From Typhlomys cinereus (lineage: Eukaryota; Chordata; Mammalia; Rodentia; Platacanthomyidae): DNA of 64,000 nt. The notes beneath the pieces were generated by a model. That model saw nothing but the letters and a program-made list of their open reading frames with translations, ran no database searches and was not told where the DNA came from. The position numbers and the translations under genes were made by a program. The DNA is taken from contig JALPQD010000628.1 in the NCBI GenBank assembly GCA_023101885.1, forward strand, positions 76,619-140,618, written 5' to 3'. This document shows, one piece after another, positions 35,049 to 47,890 of the stretch. How positions within the stretch are numbered: position 1 is the stretch's first letter; each line of letters begins with the position of its first letter.

Positions 35049-35123
35049 GTCACGAAGTGGATTCGAATGAACCGGAGACCCCGAAAACGGAAACGAAGAA
35101 AGCAAGCCGCGGTGTTTGAAAAG
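35049..35123 (+). CDS. N-terminal coding exon of an unrecognised gene
   Basis: An acceptor (gaacttcag, ending 35,048, weak pyrimidine tract) and a consensus donor (gaaaag|gtaggg) bound 75 bp, again a multiple of three. An ATG at 35,067 gives MNRRPRKRKRRKQAAVFEK up to the donor. This very basic peptide has an RPRKRKRRK cluster that would suit a nuclear-localisation or nucleic-acid-binding segment. The ATG context is weak (C at -3, A at +4). If the 63 bp exon is also translated, the frame continues through it without a stop. Codons CGG, CGA, AGA and AAA/AAG are mixed, as in real coding sequence, and CpG falls right after the donor. I do not recognise the protein, and no further exon is identifiable in the remaining 29 kb. 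Confidence 0.5.
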
Positions 35124-37846
35124 GTAGGGGTCCCCGCGGGGGAGGTCTCCGTTACCTCGCCTCTGCTACCCGAGGACTTGTGGTCACTGCAATTAGAGTA
35201 GCATTTGTGGAAAAGTTTCTTTTGATTACATTTCCAGTAAGCCGCAGCTTTAACTTGCGGGGATCCTGATCGCCCCAATGCTATCCACATATGCGTCTCT
35301 TGTCTTGAAACCGACGTTTGTCTTGAGGTCATGAAACAGAGCAGTGGTCCTTAGGCGGGTTCCAGGGGCCACGAGCTTGTGTGGCTGAGCTGCAGGTCAC
35401 GGCATGCGCACCCACGAAGAACCGGCCCTGGACGAAGTGGGTTACTTCAGAACCACTTTGGAGGGATTATTCTTACTGAACTGCAAAGGAGTTTGTTTCC
35501 CTAGATTTAGAATTTTAATATATTACTTCGTAGAAGTTTTACCGGCCTGTTTGCTCCCGTGATGTCGAAACTTGATTTGTCATTGTAATAAATGTTTTTC
35601 AAATAAGGTAAGTAGTCTGTTATTTTCTTAGTGACTTATTGGTAGTGATATATATATATGTATATATATAAACACATGGCTACAGCATGTAAGATATTTT
35701 TCTGAAATGTATATATATATTTTCTCTTTGGCGGGTTTTGATCGCACCAAGAGATTAAAATAGCAGTGTGTTGTTTTTCTGCTGCTAAGATGTATGATGA
35801 ATCATTCTCGGTTCTGAAACCACATTCTTGCTGATAGCCTAGCTGCCAAGTTCCGTGATGTTGTTGCCTTAGTATGGGCATTGCGGTGTCTGAGAATGTG
35901 CACAAAGCACACCGTAATGCTGGCAATACCAGACTTTCGGGGTGCACTTAAGGATACTCCAGGGCAATAAGAGAGTTGGAGAAGGAAAGAACTAACCAGA
36001 TGTCGTGTTAATCACCACTCCTATATTGTCATATATAACTCACTTACACAGTAATAGAAAATTATCTTTTTAACATGAATTTTTCGACCATACCTCCACA
36101 TGCTATGACATATTATGGTGGTTTAACTTTCATAATTTAAGTGGTTTTCAGATATTGCCGAAGTTATCAGTGAACTCATAAAACATCTAAAGAAGGAAAA
36201 GTGTGATGTGTCTAAATACTTTAAAAAAAATAGTATTTTTAAACAACAACCAAAGAAAAAGATCAGTAGATCATCCAAAGGGAAACCCCGTTATCTGTGC
36301 TGATTACTTAGTATTGTCACCAGAATTTGAAGGAGTGACTGTACCGTTGACACCATGATCCTTGAGAATTGGGGAGGCAAGAGAATTCTACTTCCAAGAG
36401 GGTGTCAGTTCTTCCCACATCCAGCTCTGGCGTTCAGTTAGAAGCTACAGGAAAACGGGGCTCTGACTTTTCTTTTTAGAACATGTGGGCAGCTGTCTTA
36501 AGGAGAACCCGAAACTGAGTGGGGTTGAGAACAACGGTCAGAATGTTCAGAACTTCCTTTGAAAGAGCTAACGCTGAAAGAGGATTATAGCTGCCCAACG
36601 GTGGAAGTGTCAGTCATGTGGATTCCCACTCTTTTCTCCCTGTTCGGGGCAGCACCACCAAGCATTTTGCCATACCTTGGAGGTTGTAGCTTGGTGAGAC
36701 AAAGCATGCATTGCCCAGGACCCAAAGTGTGGGGTAGGGAAAGGATTGGTGACCCAAGGGCATTAGAACCAGTTCTGAAGGGCACGCAGCCACCCTACAA
36801 CGCATTCTGAAACACAGGCTGAACTCTGGGGTAAGGATTGTTGCCAGGTCTGAGCTTCTTAGTAGCAGAAGACCTTGGAAGTTCACTTACTGTTGATTCT
36901 GAAGTTTCTTTAAAAATGGCTGCCAGGCCACACGCACAGGCAGATGAATCAGTTTGCCTACTCAACATGCATTCGTTATTTTTTTATGTACGTAAATAAA
37001 AGCATGCTTGTATTCATTTCAGAGCACTGTGAGGTTGGGCTCTTTCTATTGTTCCGGGTAGGGACATGTTTTAAATGTAGTCCTTGTCTCCATCTGCATC
37101 CTTTGTCTTCCTGGCCCTGTTCCTCTTCCCTGCTGCCTGTCCACCCACCCCTGCTCTCTCCTCCACTTCCCCGGTGTGGTAGGTCCACAGGAGTCAGCCT
37201 GTCCTAGACTAGACTAGAGTGGATGGGGGGAGGGACGGTCTTCTGACTAGGGTAGAGTAGATGTGGCTGAATAGTTGGTGTAGTTACTTGGCTAGGGTCA
37301 TAACACTTTCCTCCTGCCCAGTGCAAAGCACAAAGAACATCCATGGGAAGAGGCCAGACTCTGAGAACAGTCGAAGAGCCACCCTGAGAGAACGTCAAAC
37401 CGCAGATGTTTGTTTTCTCCTTAAAGAAATTCTCCGGAGGGCGAAGTGATAGGAGAGTTTCATGGAACTTGAAATACTAGTTGAGAATTTAGTATTCAGA
37501 TGGGGAAATCAAACAAACTGTACCTTTTCAGTTGCTGGTTAAAAGAATAAATAATGAAACCAAGTTAATTGGATGAGATGTTGCCACCCAGCTTAGAGAT
37601 TGTAATTCTCTGCTGGCTTCCCCAGGCCTGTCACGTTCTGCTTGAGGTCTCAGGCCATCACTTCATCTCAAGTCCTCTCAGTATCTTCTCCAACCCTTCT
37701 CTCAGACACTTACTTCCTTGGTATTTTAACCTCATGTTCCAACTCAATCCTTCATGCCGTTTCTGGTTTGCTTCATACAAAATTATGAACCCGCCTGTCT
37801 TCTGCTTCTGCTCTTGGGATGTTTTCCTCTTCTGGTGTTATTACGC

Positions 37847-37847
<1 letters not shown>

Positions 37848-37877
<30 letters not shown>

Positions 37878-37898
37878 TTTTTTTTTTTTTTTTTTTTT
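37848..37898. repeat. (TC)n followed by poly-T
   Basis: About 14 TC units run directly into 22 T. It could be the tail of a decayed antisense retroelement, but no head is recognisable. Confidence 0.85.
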
Positions 37899-40800
37899 GG
37901 TGATCTCAAGTTCCCTTTTGATTTGAATAAATTTTGCAATGGAAATCAGAAAAAACACAAAGATCAATTAGGGTGCACAGATAGTCAACTCTGCAGGGCT
38001 GGGTTCCAGTTATGATCGTAGCCATAAATTGTGTGTATTTTGCTAAATGACTATTAGCTTTGGAAGAACACACATTTACCTCTAACCAACTCAAAGAAAT
38101 ATAAATTGGGAATCACCATTAGAAATTAAGGGGTGATATCTTTACAAATATGTACAATTAAGTAATCAAGTTTTAAGGATTTCATCAGCTTGAGAATTAG
38201 AGTATATGGTAAAATACTACCTTATAAAATTCCCATTTTAAGGAAAATGGATGTATGATTGATCCCTTTGGTGAAAGAAAATTCTTATTTTCAGATTTAG
38301 AAGAATCAGCCTTCCTAGTTTTTCCATAGGTGGTAACATGTAGAAACAGCTCTTAGGGTCTTGACATCAGTATGCATATATAAAGAGGTCAGAGGTGGTC
38401 CTGACTTGCTCTCTGGCCGTGACTAACAGGCCATCCTGTCTGTCAGTAGCGTGTTCCGAAGCCAGTGTCCAGGGATGAGATACACCAACCTTTGTGAGGA
38501 TTGGGAGTGCCAGTGTCCTTTCAAGGGTACCTTAGATGTTCCTTCCCACCAGAACACAAAAAAATTACACTTTGCACCTTAAAATTTAAGTTTTCATTGA
38601 AATATCCAAGTAAAATATAAAAATCAAAAAAGGTAATTGTTACAAATCGTGGACTTTGTAGAATTTTGTAGCCATTTTAATTGGGATCAAATGGTAAGTT
38701 TTCTGGATCTGAAAAGAACTATATGAAAACTACTTTCTTTGTGATAATATCCCTCCTAAATTTTGGAGCATTTTCACCCTACTTCTATTTCATTTTTCTT
38801 TTCTATATATTTGACTCTGAGCCACAGCCAACCAACAGTAATCTTTGGTGGAATAATAACTCCCAGAAGATTTTTTCTAAATTATGGGAGATCTAGTTTT
38901 GTTTCTATATTCTCCAATATTTATTTCTTTATAAATAAGTGATGTGTTGCAAGATACTTTTATTATCGTTCTATTATGAAAATATAAAATAATGGTAGGT
39001 ACAAATTTTAATTTTCTTCCGCTGTCTATGCTTAACTTTGGTGACAGGTCTTGATTCCAGAAGGCAGCATTTAATACTAATAAAGGTGCTGAACACTGTC
39101 CTAGAACCTGCTGGTCCTGACTCTTGGGCTCTGCTCTGGAGTCCTCCGTGCACATAGCCAGCACAGAGGCCCAGAGGTGCTTACAGGGACGGCCTTGCAC
39201 CCACCGACCTGGTAGACTGAGGCAGCCATTCTGGATACCTGAGCACATCTTCCCTGGAGTGTCCCAGCTTCCAAGTCCTTGCCTCTCCTAAGAGTATTGT
39301 TGCCCTGTGAGGATCCATGATGAGTCCACACTCGAGCCCGGGATCCCTCACAATAGCTTCATTGATACTTGGTTTCCTTAGAAAGCCTCATGGATCCTCA
39401 TGAGTCACCAGCCCGCCCTTCTTCCCTCTCTGTTACTGAGTGGCTTTGTGCCGTGCATTGTACCAGTTGTGCCTATGGATGAGGACTTGCTGGAATGAAA
39501 TCTATTCACAGTAATCACAAAAGGAATAATACATTAATATGCAATTTGCTACTTTATTGCTGACGTATTTAGAACTCTTGGTCATGTGTGCTTATTTATA
39601 TGAGTATCCTTTTCCCCTTCTTAAAAATCCTTAACAAGTACATTATTGCAAGATTTTGACATTTCTTTGTTACCTTTTTTTTTCTTTTTTTTTTTTTTAA
39701 GCTGGAGTAAGAAAGAATTGCAAATAAAATGTGTTTTTCTAGCCCAGGGAAGGAAGACTGATCTGTGTAATTTCATGCTCTTAATTTCATGCCATAGATT
39801 TATTTTGTTAAGAATGTACAGCTTTAAAAAAAATGTTCTGAAGATTTTGTGTCTTGAAATTCCTTCCTATTTCCTAGAACATAGCAGGGAAATTTAAAAT
39901 GTAGCTGTTTGTTTACCCTCACACACTTACATATTTTAGAAGGACTTTCCAAATGGAGCTAGTAGTATAATATAGCTAACACTTGCCACGTGTCAACCCT
40001 CGATGTGCCTTGTATATCAGCTGATGTACACAAATGCTAAAGGAGTGCCACAGGCAGTGGTATGACATTAAAATGTCCTATACTGCCTCAAACGCGTCTT
40101 CACAAAAGTGGCATAAGCAATTCAACTATTTGCTGCAGAAAAGAGTGCTGTGGGAGAGATGTTGAAATTCTTTTTTAGCCAGGTTATTGATAGGCCTAGA
40201 ATGCCATTCTAAAACTCACGGTTCTAAATGAAAATCCCAGCCATTGTGTATTTTGAAAACACTTGAAAGTGTGCAGATAATTACACTTTTGTTGATTTTT
40301 GTGTGCTCAATGCTAGCCACCATCAAGTTGTCCATGCCACGTGAGATGAAGGCGTTTTCACGTAAAATTTAGGACTGTGGCTGGAAAAGAGGGATGGGCA
40401 GAGAAATATTTCCGTGGCTCTTTAGTGACTTTTTTAGACAGCATTAACTAAGTTCCTATGACAGAAAGCTTTATTTGGCAGTCATCCCCAGGCATTTTAA
40501 TGAGCTGCTGTTTCATGGCTGGTCTTATTTGGCACTGATAGGTTTTGTTATATTTAGTAGCACCTACTGTTATCACCCTGGGTTAAGACCGTCCATTGTC
40601 TCTTGAATCAGTCTGTCATCACAGACTCACTCCTGCTTGCATTGAAGCCCATTAACATGTATCTCCTGGACATTTCTGTATCTCTGCCTAAGGAAGAGAG
40701 ATGCTCAATCTCAAGTCCCCAGTACCTAATCTCAGGTAGCCTAAAAGTATTTTGTTGTACCCGTTAGAGCAATGAGTCTCACAAGTGATACTTAGAATAT

Positions 40801-42741
40801 TGCAGTCATTCCTGCCTGCTACCTCTTTTACTGTTCAGCAATAACATTTACTTACTTTGTTCTTTACCAATAACAGGTTTTCAAAAGCATAAGTGGTTAT
40901 GGGTTTCCTGGCCTCATTATTGTGGATGATCTCTTCCCTCTTTACAAAGAGAACTTAGAGACAGAAGAGGACAGTGGTCTCAACTCTGCCCCTTGACTTT
41001 GTCACTTGATTTTTGCTGTCCTTTGAGAATCCTTTTATTAAATAGGACAGTCAGGGCAGTTCACATTAATTGGTAAAATCAGTGTGCTTGGCCTTGATTT
41101 TTTTTTTTTCCTTTTTCATGTAAATGATTTTTTTTTTTGTCTTCGTATTTGGGAAGATTGCAGGGTTTGCTATGGTAGTTACGTTCATATAATAACACTT
41201 TTCTTTCTTTTTTGTGTCTGTTGATTCTGTGCTGCAAGCAAGAGGGAAATGAGACTGTTTTTTACTCCTTCACTTTTTATCTTGTGACTTGAAATCCCAT
41301 CTTTTTTAAAAACTTCCAGGCGAATACCTATAAAACAGCTGACAAGCTGGCTATCCGTGGTTGTAGTTTTCCATTTCCCATTTTTGAGAGTGATGGCAGG
41401 GTTAGTGTTTGTAGACGAGGGATTTGCTTATATAATCACTTAGTGTTCACCCTGCAGGCAAACCTGCATCACCCCTCAGAGTCCACTCTTGTGTGATGTC
41501 TTCATTCATTGTAGTTTCTGAAGCTGTTCTGGGGTACAGTTTTTAGAAAGGACCAGGGCTACTGTGCTCCTTGCCTCATTGCTTGGTTCTGAATCTGTCT
41601 TTGTATTTTTATTTAAGCTTCTCAGATACATTATTCAATTGTTTTCTTGCATAAAGCCTGATACCATTACAGTTTCTTTTCTTGAGTGACCTGTCGTTTT
41701 TTTCTTTCCTGGATGTCTGTTTTTTTCCTTTCTTTAAATTTCAGTAATTTTACTCAGTATCTCATTATGTGTCACTTTGCCCAGTTGCCGCTTGACTTTT
41801 GCGCTTTATTTTCTTCATCTTCAAGTTGAGTACAGTTTATTTGATTTATTTATTTTACTTATTTATTTTTTACTTCTCACTGAGTAGATTTGAAATTAAG
41901 CATGATGGTGTGTGTAAAGCGTTAGGTTTTATATTTTACTGTCTAGTCATCCTTTCAAGTTTCTATGGTCAGGAAGTTTTAAAGTTAAGAGAACTTGTAG
42001 GCACACAGACTTGGGTTGACTCTGTGATCTACTCAGTGTGGACTTTTGTTCTGGCACAAGTAAGCTGGTTCCATGTGCTGAGCAGGCTTCTTGCACTGGG
42101 AGAACGAATAGACCAAGGGGCAGTGGTGCTCTGAAGCAGCTCACTTAGAAAGCTGGTTGGTGGTTCTTGCACGAAGCCCTGAGTCTACATGGAATGTTTC
42201 AGACCCAAATCAGCCAGTCACCCATCATGTCCTCTTGAATGCCTTTTACACAAGGCCTTCTGTCAACAGCTGTTGGAGAATGCCAGGGAAAACTGAGCTG
42301 TCATGGGAAGACAACACACAACATGTCAGAGATCACTTACAAATCAGTGTGTGCAAAAGCAACGTGAAGCAACATGGCCGAAGTGCTGAAGCTTGGCCAT
42401 GTGCTTGTGGCACATTTCTCCGGAGGTCACTCCACGCTAGAATTTCCAGGCCTGGACCTTGTTTTCCATAAAGCAACTCTTTACACATTCAGGCTGGAGG
42501 TTATGGTGGGAAATTGGATAATTGAATTAACTGAATCCATTTTAATGCTTTTACCTGATTTGTAAGCACAGATAAGGAGTCTGATTGATCTGCATATAAA
42601 TAGCGTATTTTTTTACTTGAGAATGGAATCTTGAAGAACAAATCCTTCCATGTTTTCCAAGTGAAGCTGGAACCCATCACAAATATCCTGCTGACACTTA
42701 AGAATCAGGGTGATTTGGAAACTGTAGGCCAGAAGTGAAAC

Positions 42742-42785
42742 AGTATCTCTGATTCTGTGCATAAGTATCTCTGATTCTGTGCATA
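42742..42785. repeat. Exact 22 bp tandem duplication
   Basis: A 22 bp unit starting 'agtatctctgattctgtgca' occurs twice back to back with no mismatch. It is a recent local duplication in otherwise unique intron-like sequence. Confidence 0.95.
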
Positions 42786-44214
42786 ACGCCTTCTTTATTG
42801 AATTCTGTTTATTTAGGCAACGAATTTACTAACTTCATTTCATATCCATGATACACAAAACCCTGAGCAAGGAGTTGAGAATATGGGAAAGAGCCTTCTG
42901 AGTTGACAGATGTGCAAGCGCAGAACAAAAACCAGAATTGATGAAATCTGTGTCAGAGACAGAGAAAGTCACCATGGGTTCCTGGACTAGAAGGAATCTT
43001 CTGATGAGTGCAGTCAAATCACTTGGGTTACTTGGGGCTTCTCCATTACCCACAAGCCCCTCGTGGGCTGATGGCTGGGCACAGACCTGCCATCCAGTCA
43101 CTCATCTGTTGAATGACAAAACTTGATAAAAATTTGAGGACCTTGTGATTTCGTTCTCAAAATTAAGACTGTATCCCTGAACACATACACTGTGAAGTAG
43201 ATATTTATCTTTTGCCCATTCATGCAAGGGCAGCTTTGAGAAGTTTAGGCCACTCTGGGCTGAGAGACATTGGTTTTCAGTCTATTTTACTCTGCTTTTC
43301 CTCTTTTTATTGACATGGTATTTATTTTTTTCCCTCTAAACATTTGGTTTCAAGGCAAAGTAAGAAATTAAAATGTTTCAGAATTAGGGATGGTGATCCC
43401 ATCTCCAGAGTTCTTCAGTTTCTTGTCTTGTGGTTTTTTGAGATTGTGTTGTGGCATTCAGAAAGCATCCCGCATGTTTCCAACCACAGCTACAACGCGA
43501 GTTTCTCTCCCCCTCCTTCCCTTCCCCCTCCCCTTTTCCCTCCCTTTCTCCCTTAAGGTATTTAAAGGAATTGTTATATATACCCTTTTTAGCTTTCTGA
43601 TGATGCAAAACAAGTGAACACAATCTATCTCCAAGTCATTTAACATTTTATATTATACTGACTCTAGAGATTAGATTCTAGATTGTATATTTGTAAAATT
43701 CAGATTTTTACATATGCAAAAGAGAAACAAACTGATTTACAATGGTCATTGCCACAAAATCAAGTAAAATAGAGAAAGTGTAGGGTTCCAAAATGTAGGG
43801 TATTACTTTCTTTGTTTTTTATATTTTCATAGGCAAGATAGCTCGTTTGTATCACCTCATTGGGAGCTGCAAGTTGGAAAGCTCTTGCAATGAACTATCT
43901 GCAACAGTTTTCCAGCATTTGTTTGGTGTTCAGGAAGAAAAATGATTGTGAAAGGAACAAGCTTTTAAACAGGAACCACAGAGAGAAATCTGGAAGAAAA
44001 ACAGACATACCTTTGGATTCTGCTTATGCAGTTTGGTCTCTCTTTTTTTTAATTTTTATTTTTTACTTTTTACTATAATAAGCTAACATCTTATTAGCTT
44101 TCAGTTGAGGATGTACTTCCAAGCAGTTCTTCCTGAAGATGAAAGTAAAGAATGCTGTGTGTCCCCAAAGCCAGATGCTAGCTTCCAAGCTAGCAAGGAC
44201 ATTATGGCCAGTTT

Positions 44215-44930
44215 CTTAGTGATGTTATTGAGCTCTATAGATTTTATACACCTTAAAATTCACACATACATAGTCTTCTGCATTGTAAGGAGCCCATATA
44301 GTTGTATAACTGTCACTACAACTCAATTTGGGGGGGATTGGGGAGCCTTCTAGGCTACATGGATTGACCCCAGAGCCTCATGTGTGCTAGGCCAGTGCTG
44401 TGCTGTTGAGCTGTGTCCTCTGCCCCACAGCCTAGTTTCAGAACATTCTTGACACTCTTGTCCATTCGCAGTCAGTTCTCATTTCAAAGATTACCAATTC
44501 CAGGCAGCTTCTAACTTGCTTCCTGATTTATTGAAATCAAATCATTCATGGTTTAGTCTTATAATGTTTGGAGCTCCACAGCCCAATCTGTGTACCGGCA
44601 GCTTATTTCTTCTTGTTATGAAGGGATATCCATGTCTATGTATGCCACATTTTGTTTCTCCATTTCCCAGTACTTGGATGCCCCCCTTCGCCCCCCACAC
44701 TGTTGTTGAATAATGTTTCTGTGGACACTGTTGTATTGTAACTGAACCTCCCCTGGCATAGACACATTTTCACTTCATTTCTCAGGGAAACAGCCTCTAG
44801 AATTGGCCATGCAGCAGATGCATGTTTAGCAGGTTTCTGTAGTGGCCGTACTATTTTGCAATCCTCCCAGTGGTGGTTAAGGTTTCCAGTTTCCCCAGTG
44901 AAGTAGTCAGTCTCCATGCTGGCCAGTCCA
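44215..44930 (-). repeat. Old L1M-type LINE remnant, antisense, with ID insertion
   Basis: The plus strand shows 'ttttatacaccttaaaattc', 'gttgtataactgtcactacaactcaattt', 'cagaacattcttgacactcttgtcc' and 'atgccacattttgtttctcca'. These are in the order of an inverted ancient L1 3' region. The copy is highly diverged and cannot encode ORF2 protein. A separate ID-type SINE interrupts it at about 44,340-44,430. Confidence 0.5.
44340..44430 (-). repeat. ID SINE, antisense, nested in L1M remnant
   Basis: The sequence 'gattgaccccagagcctcatgtgtgctaggcc' and 'tgttgagctgtgtcctctgcccc' is an inverted ID head with its B-box region. L1M-like sequence resumes on both sides. Confidence 0.6.
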
Positions 44931-46742
44931 GCTGCACTTCAATGCTCCTGTTTCTTCAGAAAATCTGAAGATGCCTGGGTGCCCCAGAGTGGTCAGTCTT
45001 GGTGTCACTGAAACACCCCTCCTGCATGAGTCACCACACCTAGAATCTTCTGCAGCTGCAGCAGCTGCAGCACTGCCTACCCTCATGACTGCAGCTCCTG
45101 TGACTCAGCCCTGTGTCCTCCTGTCATTCTCGGGTGTGGCTTTCCTTTTTATCTTCTAAAACATGCTCGTTCTAATCCTCTCTGGGATCCTGTCTGCGGA
45201 GATGCAGCTCTGGTAGCCTGAAACTACCGCCAATGTCTGGGAGAAGCTTTCCTCTCTAGCTCAGCCGCAGCACTTGAAGCCCTGGGACATCTTGTAGAAG
45301 GGATGTGATGTACTCCTCTGAAGACTGATGGGGGAGGTAGGCTGGTGACCAAGACATCAGAGTCTCACTAAATATTTAATATGTTTTAAGGCACCTCTTC
45401 AAAAAAGGTGTGAAAGGTTGATTGCCCAAAGGTGTGTGGCTAGCAGTAGGATCCGTCAGCTTCTTTTCCTCCTGTGACAGGAAAACATCCTCAGACTTGT
45501 TTGTAGACTGAAAAATCAGCCTTCATTTCTTCTGTGTCTGCTCCCCGGGCACCTAACCCAAGCGTTTCTTTGTCCTTCTGTTCCTTAGAGTTCTGTGTCT
45601 TTGCCTTGCATACCTTGACATCTGGTTCCTCAAGGTGAAGTTGTCATCGTTCCCCCTACAGACCAGAACCCCTCAGTGCCTTTCGTGATGTTGATGAGCA
45701 TTATATTTTGGCAGCCCTCCAGGGTAGATTGCTCCACAATCACTTTTTTGCACTCCATAAGCCATTGCTTTTATTTCTTTACTCAAGCTGTCTCAGTCAG
45801 AATTCTGTCAGTGGACTGTTACAGGTGGTGCAGGCACTGAATGTGTGGCTTCATTTTGGAGTTTCCTGAATGAGGGAAGCATCAAACTACTACTTACCTT
45901 GACAAATACAGAATTGCAGTGTTTATTTTATTACAAAGAAGTGAACTCTAGTTATCTGTGAAAGGACGGTTTTCCTTAGTGCTCTTGGTCATGTGGAGTT
46001 CCTGACCACTGAAGAGAGCATAGTGCTTGGGAACAGCAGGGCAGCTGGAAAACTGAGGTCCTGCCACATAGTGACCTTCTTACCAGCAGGAAGCTCTCTG
46101 AAGAAACTGAAAAAACCATGCATCAAGCAACTGGGGAGAGAGGTACGCTTCTGGTTCTGTGATAAAACCTACTTGAGAGCCTAAATACTTCTATGTGTGG
46201 GCCTTAAGAAAGGGAGGGGAGTAGTCACATGCTTCATTTGGGGATCTTTGAGGAGCTGGGCTGGTTAGAGTTGGGAGCCCCCTTCCTGGCTTCCAGTCTA
46301 GAGCCTTCTTTCCTTGTGAAAGCATGAAGACCTGAGGCCTAGGCGCCTCCTCTACTGCATTTGCCAGCTACTGTGGCAGCTGCAGTGGGGCTGGAGGCAG
46401 ACTAGTTCTGGGGTCTGGATGATACATCAACAGACCTCAGAGCTGTGCGCGTTACCTCTTTCTCTCGGACACTGAGGGAAGGAAGCACGGAAGAAGTCCA
46501 CGGTGCCCTGCAGCGCCACCTCAAAGGAAAGCTTTTCCCCATCTGTCTAGGGCCTTCCCTGTGGCTCGCTTAGGAAGGGCCAGGACAGATGGCTAGGCAC
46601 ACCTCTCCAAAGAGCAGAGGCTCTGCCTCTGGTACGGCCAGGTGTTCAAGGGCCAACTTTTTAAATTAGCAGATTTTATGGGATGCAAGTTATTTCAAGT
46701 TTTTGCAGTGCTTGTCACAGAGCAAGCACCTGTGGGATAAAA

Positions 46743-46771
46743 GTGTGTGTGTGTGTGTGTGTGTGTGTGTT
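46743..46771. repeat. (GT)n microsatellite
   Basis: About 14 uninterrupted GT units. Confidence 0.9.
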
Positions 46772-46964
46772 GAGTCAAATATAATGACTAAGTCTCTAGC
46801 ATATTATTTCAGTAGGCAGTACAGATCTACCATCCCAGGACCTTTTCATTAGTCTGTCCAGTTATTTTTCAATGTATGTATTACAGTTTTGGTAAGGCAA
46901 CGTGCTTTCCAGGTGCATGTTTATACCTAGCTGTGTTTCTAATTTAGTCAAGTGAAAATGTTTC

Positions 46965-47045
46965 ATGACTTGTGCTGGAGATGGGATCCAAGGCTTTGCG
47001 CACCTACGCAGGTGTTCTGTCATTGAGCCATACCTACATGACCAG
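46965..47045 (-). repeat. ID SINE, antisense, diverged
   Basis: The sequence 'ggagatgggatccaaggctttgcgcacc' and 'ctgtcattgagccatacctac' fits an inverted ID head. Confidence 0.5.
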
Positions 47046-47814
47046 CCTGGGACATTTTCTTTTGATCCCTTGAAATTCATTGTTTACTTATAGACCAAAT
47101 CAAACTATCTCCAAAACAGTGCTGCTAACACTAACACTGAACTTGGATTGTGAAGGTTTGACTCCTAAAACTATGGGTACCAGAGGACCGAGTGTGGAGG
47201 AATGCTGTTGCCTATAGAGAAAAGCTGTCAGCAGATATGGGAGGATGCAGCCCCAAGAGGGCAGAGGAATAGAAAGGGAAGTAACTCCTGGTAAGCCGCC
47301 TCTATGTTCCTCCCTTCTAGAAAGAAAAGAATGCCAGGTGATATTCTTGCATTGAGAATCTCAGTGCACTTTGGTCTTTATCAGTGATGAAGTCAGCAAT
47401 AGCATTACCTAATCAGAGAACCCCACATTGCCATAAGACAAATCTAAATGACATGGAAATACCTCCTACATATTTAAATGCAAGTGCTTATGTGTTGGGT
47501 GTGTGTGCTTGCAAGTATGTGTGCATGCACACCACTGAACTGGCCTTTGGCTTTGGAGCTTAGGAATTTAAGCCTAGGTCTAGGATTGACGCTACCTGTT
47601 TCCAGAACTGGAAGTTTGCATCTGACTCTGACTCACTGGCTGACCAACGCCTTAGCCTTAGCAGAAAGAGAATTGCCTTGTGTATAATGCAAAGTCATTG
47701 TCATTGTGACCCATCTGTAGGAAATGGTTCCAAAGAAAAGGCAAGGGCCACTACGGAAGGCAAAATAATTGTTCTTTGCTTGATTTTGCTAAGCCTCACA
47801 TTCACTCTGTTTGT

Positions 47815-47890
47815 TTTTATTTCTTTGAGACAGGCTTGCTATGTAGTCCAGACTGTCCTGGAACTGGAAGTCTGCAGTGCTGAGACAGAT
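47815..47890 (-). repeat. B1 SINE fragment, antisense
   Basis: The sequence 'ttctttgagacaggcttgctatgtagtcca' and 'gactgtcctggaactgga' is the inverted 5' half of a B1. The remainder is missing or decayed. Confidence 0.7.

Larger units (their letters stand above)
33850..35130 (+). promoter_or_regulatory. CpG-island promoter
   Basis: CpG density rises sharply near 33,890, peaks between 34,100 and 34,980 and falls after 35,130. The rest of the window is CpG-poor. GC-box runs (ggggcggggcggggg) lie at about 34,480-34,497. A TATA-like/T-A run (tataccttta) sits at 34,521-34,530, and an NRF1-like ctgcgcag is just upstream. The exon candidates with consensus donors lie downstream on the plus strand, so transcription is probably rightward. 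The island also contains the window's longest open frames on both strands, which here reflect high GC, not coding. Confidence 0.85.
35124..44214 (+). other. Probable first intron, SINE-poor part
   Basis: If the exon at 35,049-35,123 is real, everything to the right is intron on this strand. About 9 kb contain no B1, B2/B3 or ID copy that I can recognise, in contrast to the flanking DNA. Small items are a (TA)n run (35,647-35,670), (TC)n plus poly-T (37,848-37,898), and an exact 22 bp tandem duplication (42,742-42,785). SINE depletion next to a CpG-island promoter often marks developmental regulators, but this is inference. Confidence 0.4.

Noticed and set aside
39950..40110. MIR-like segment (tagctaacacttgccacgtgtcaa)
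   Set aside because: Only a short weak match to the ancient MIR core that I remember; too diverged to call without an alignment.
45993..46184. 63-codon frame with a gag|gtacgc donor-like site
   Set aside because: No acceptor upstream at a sensible distance and no recognised protein similarity.
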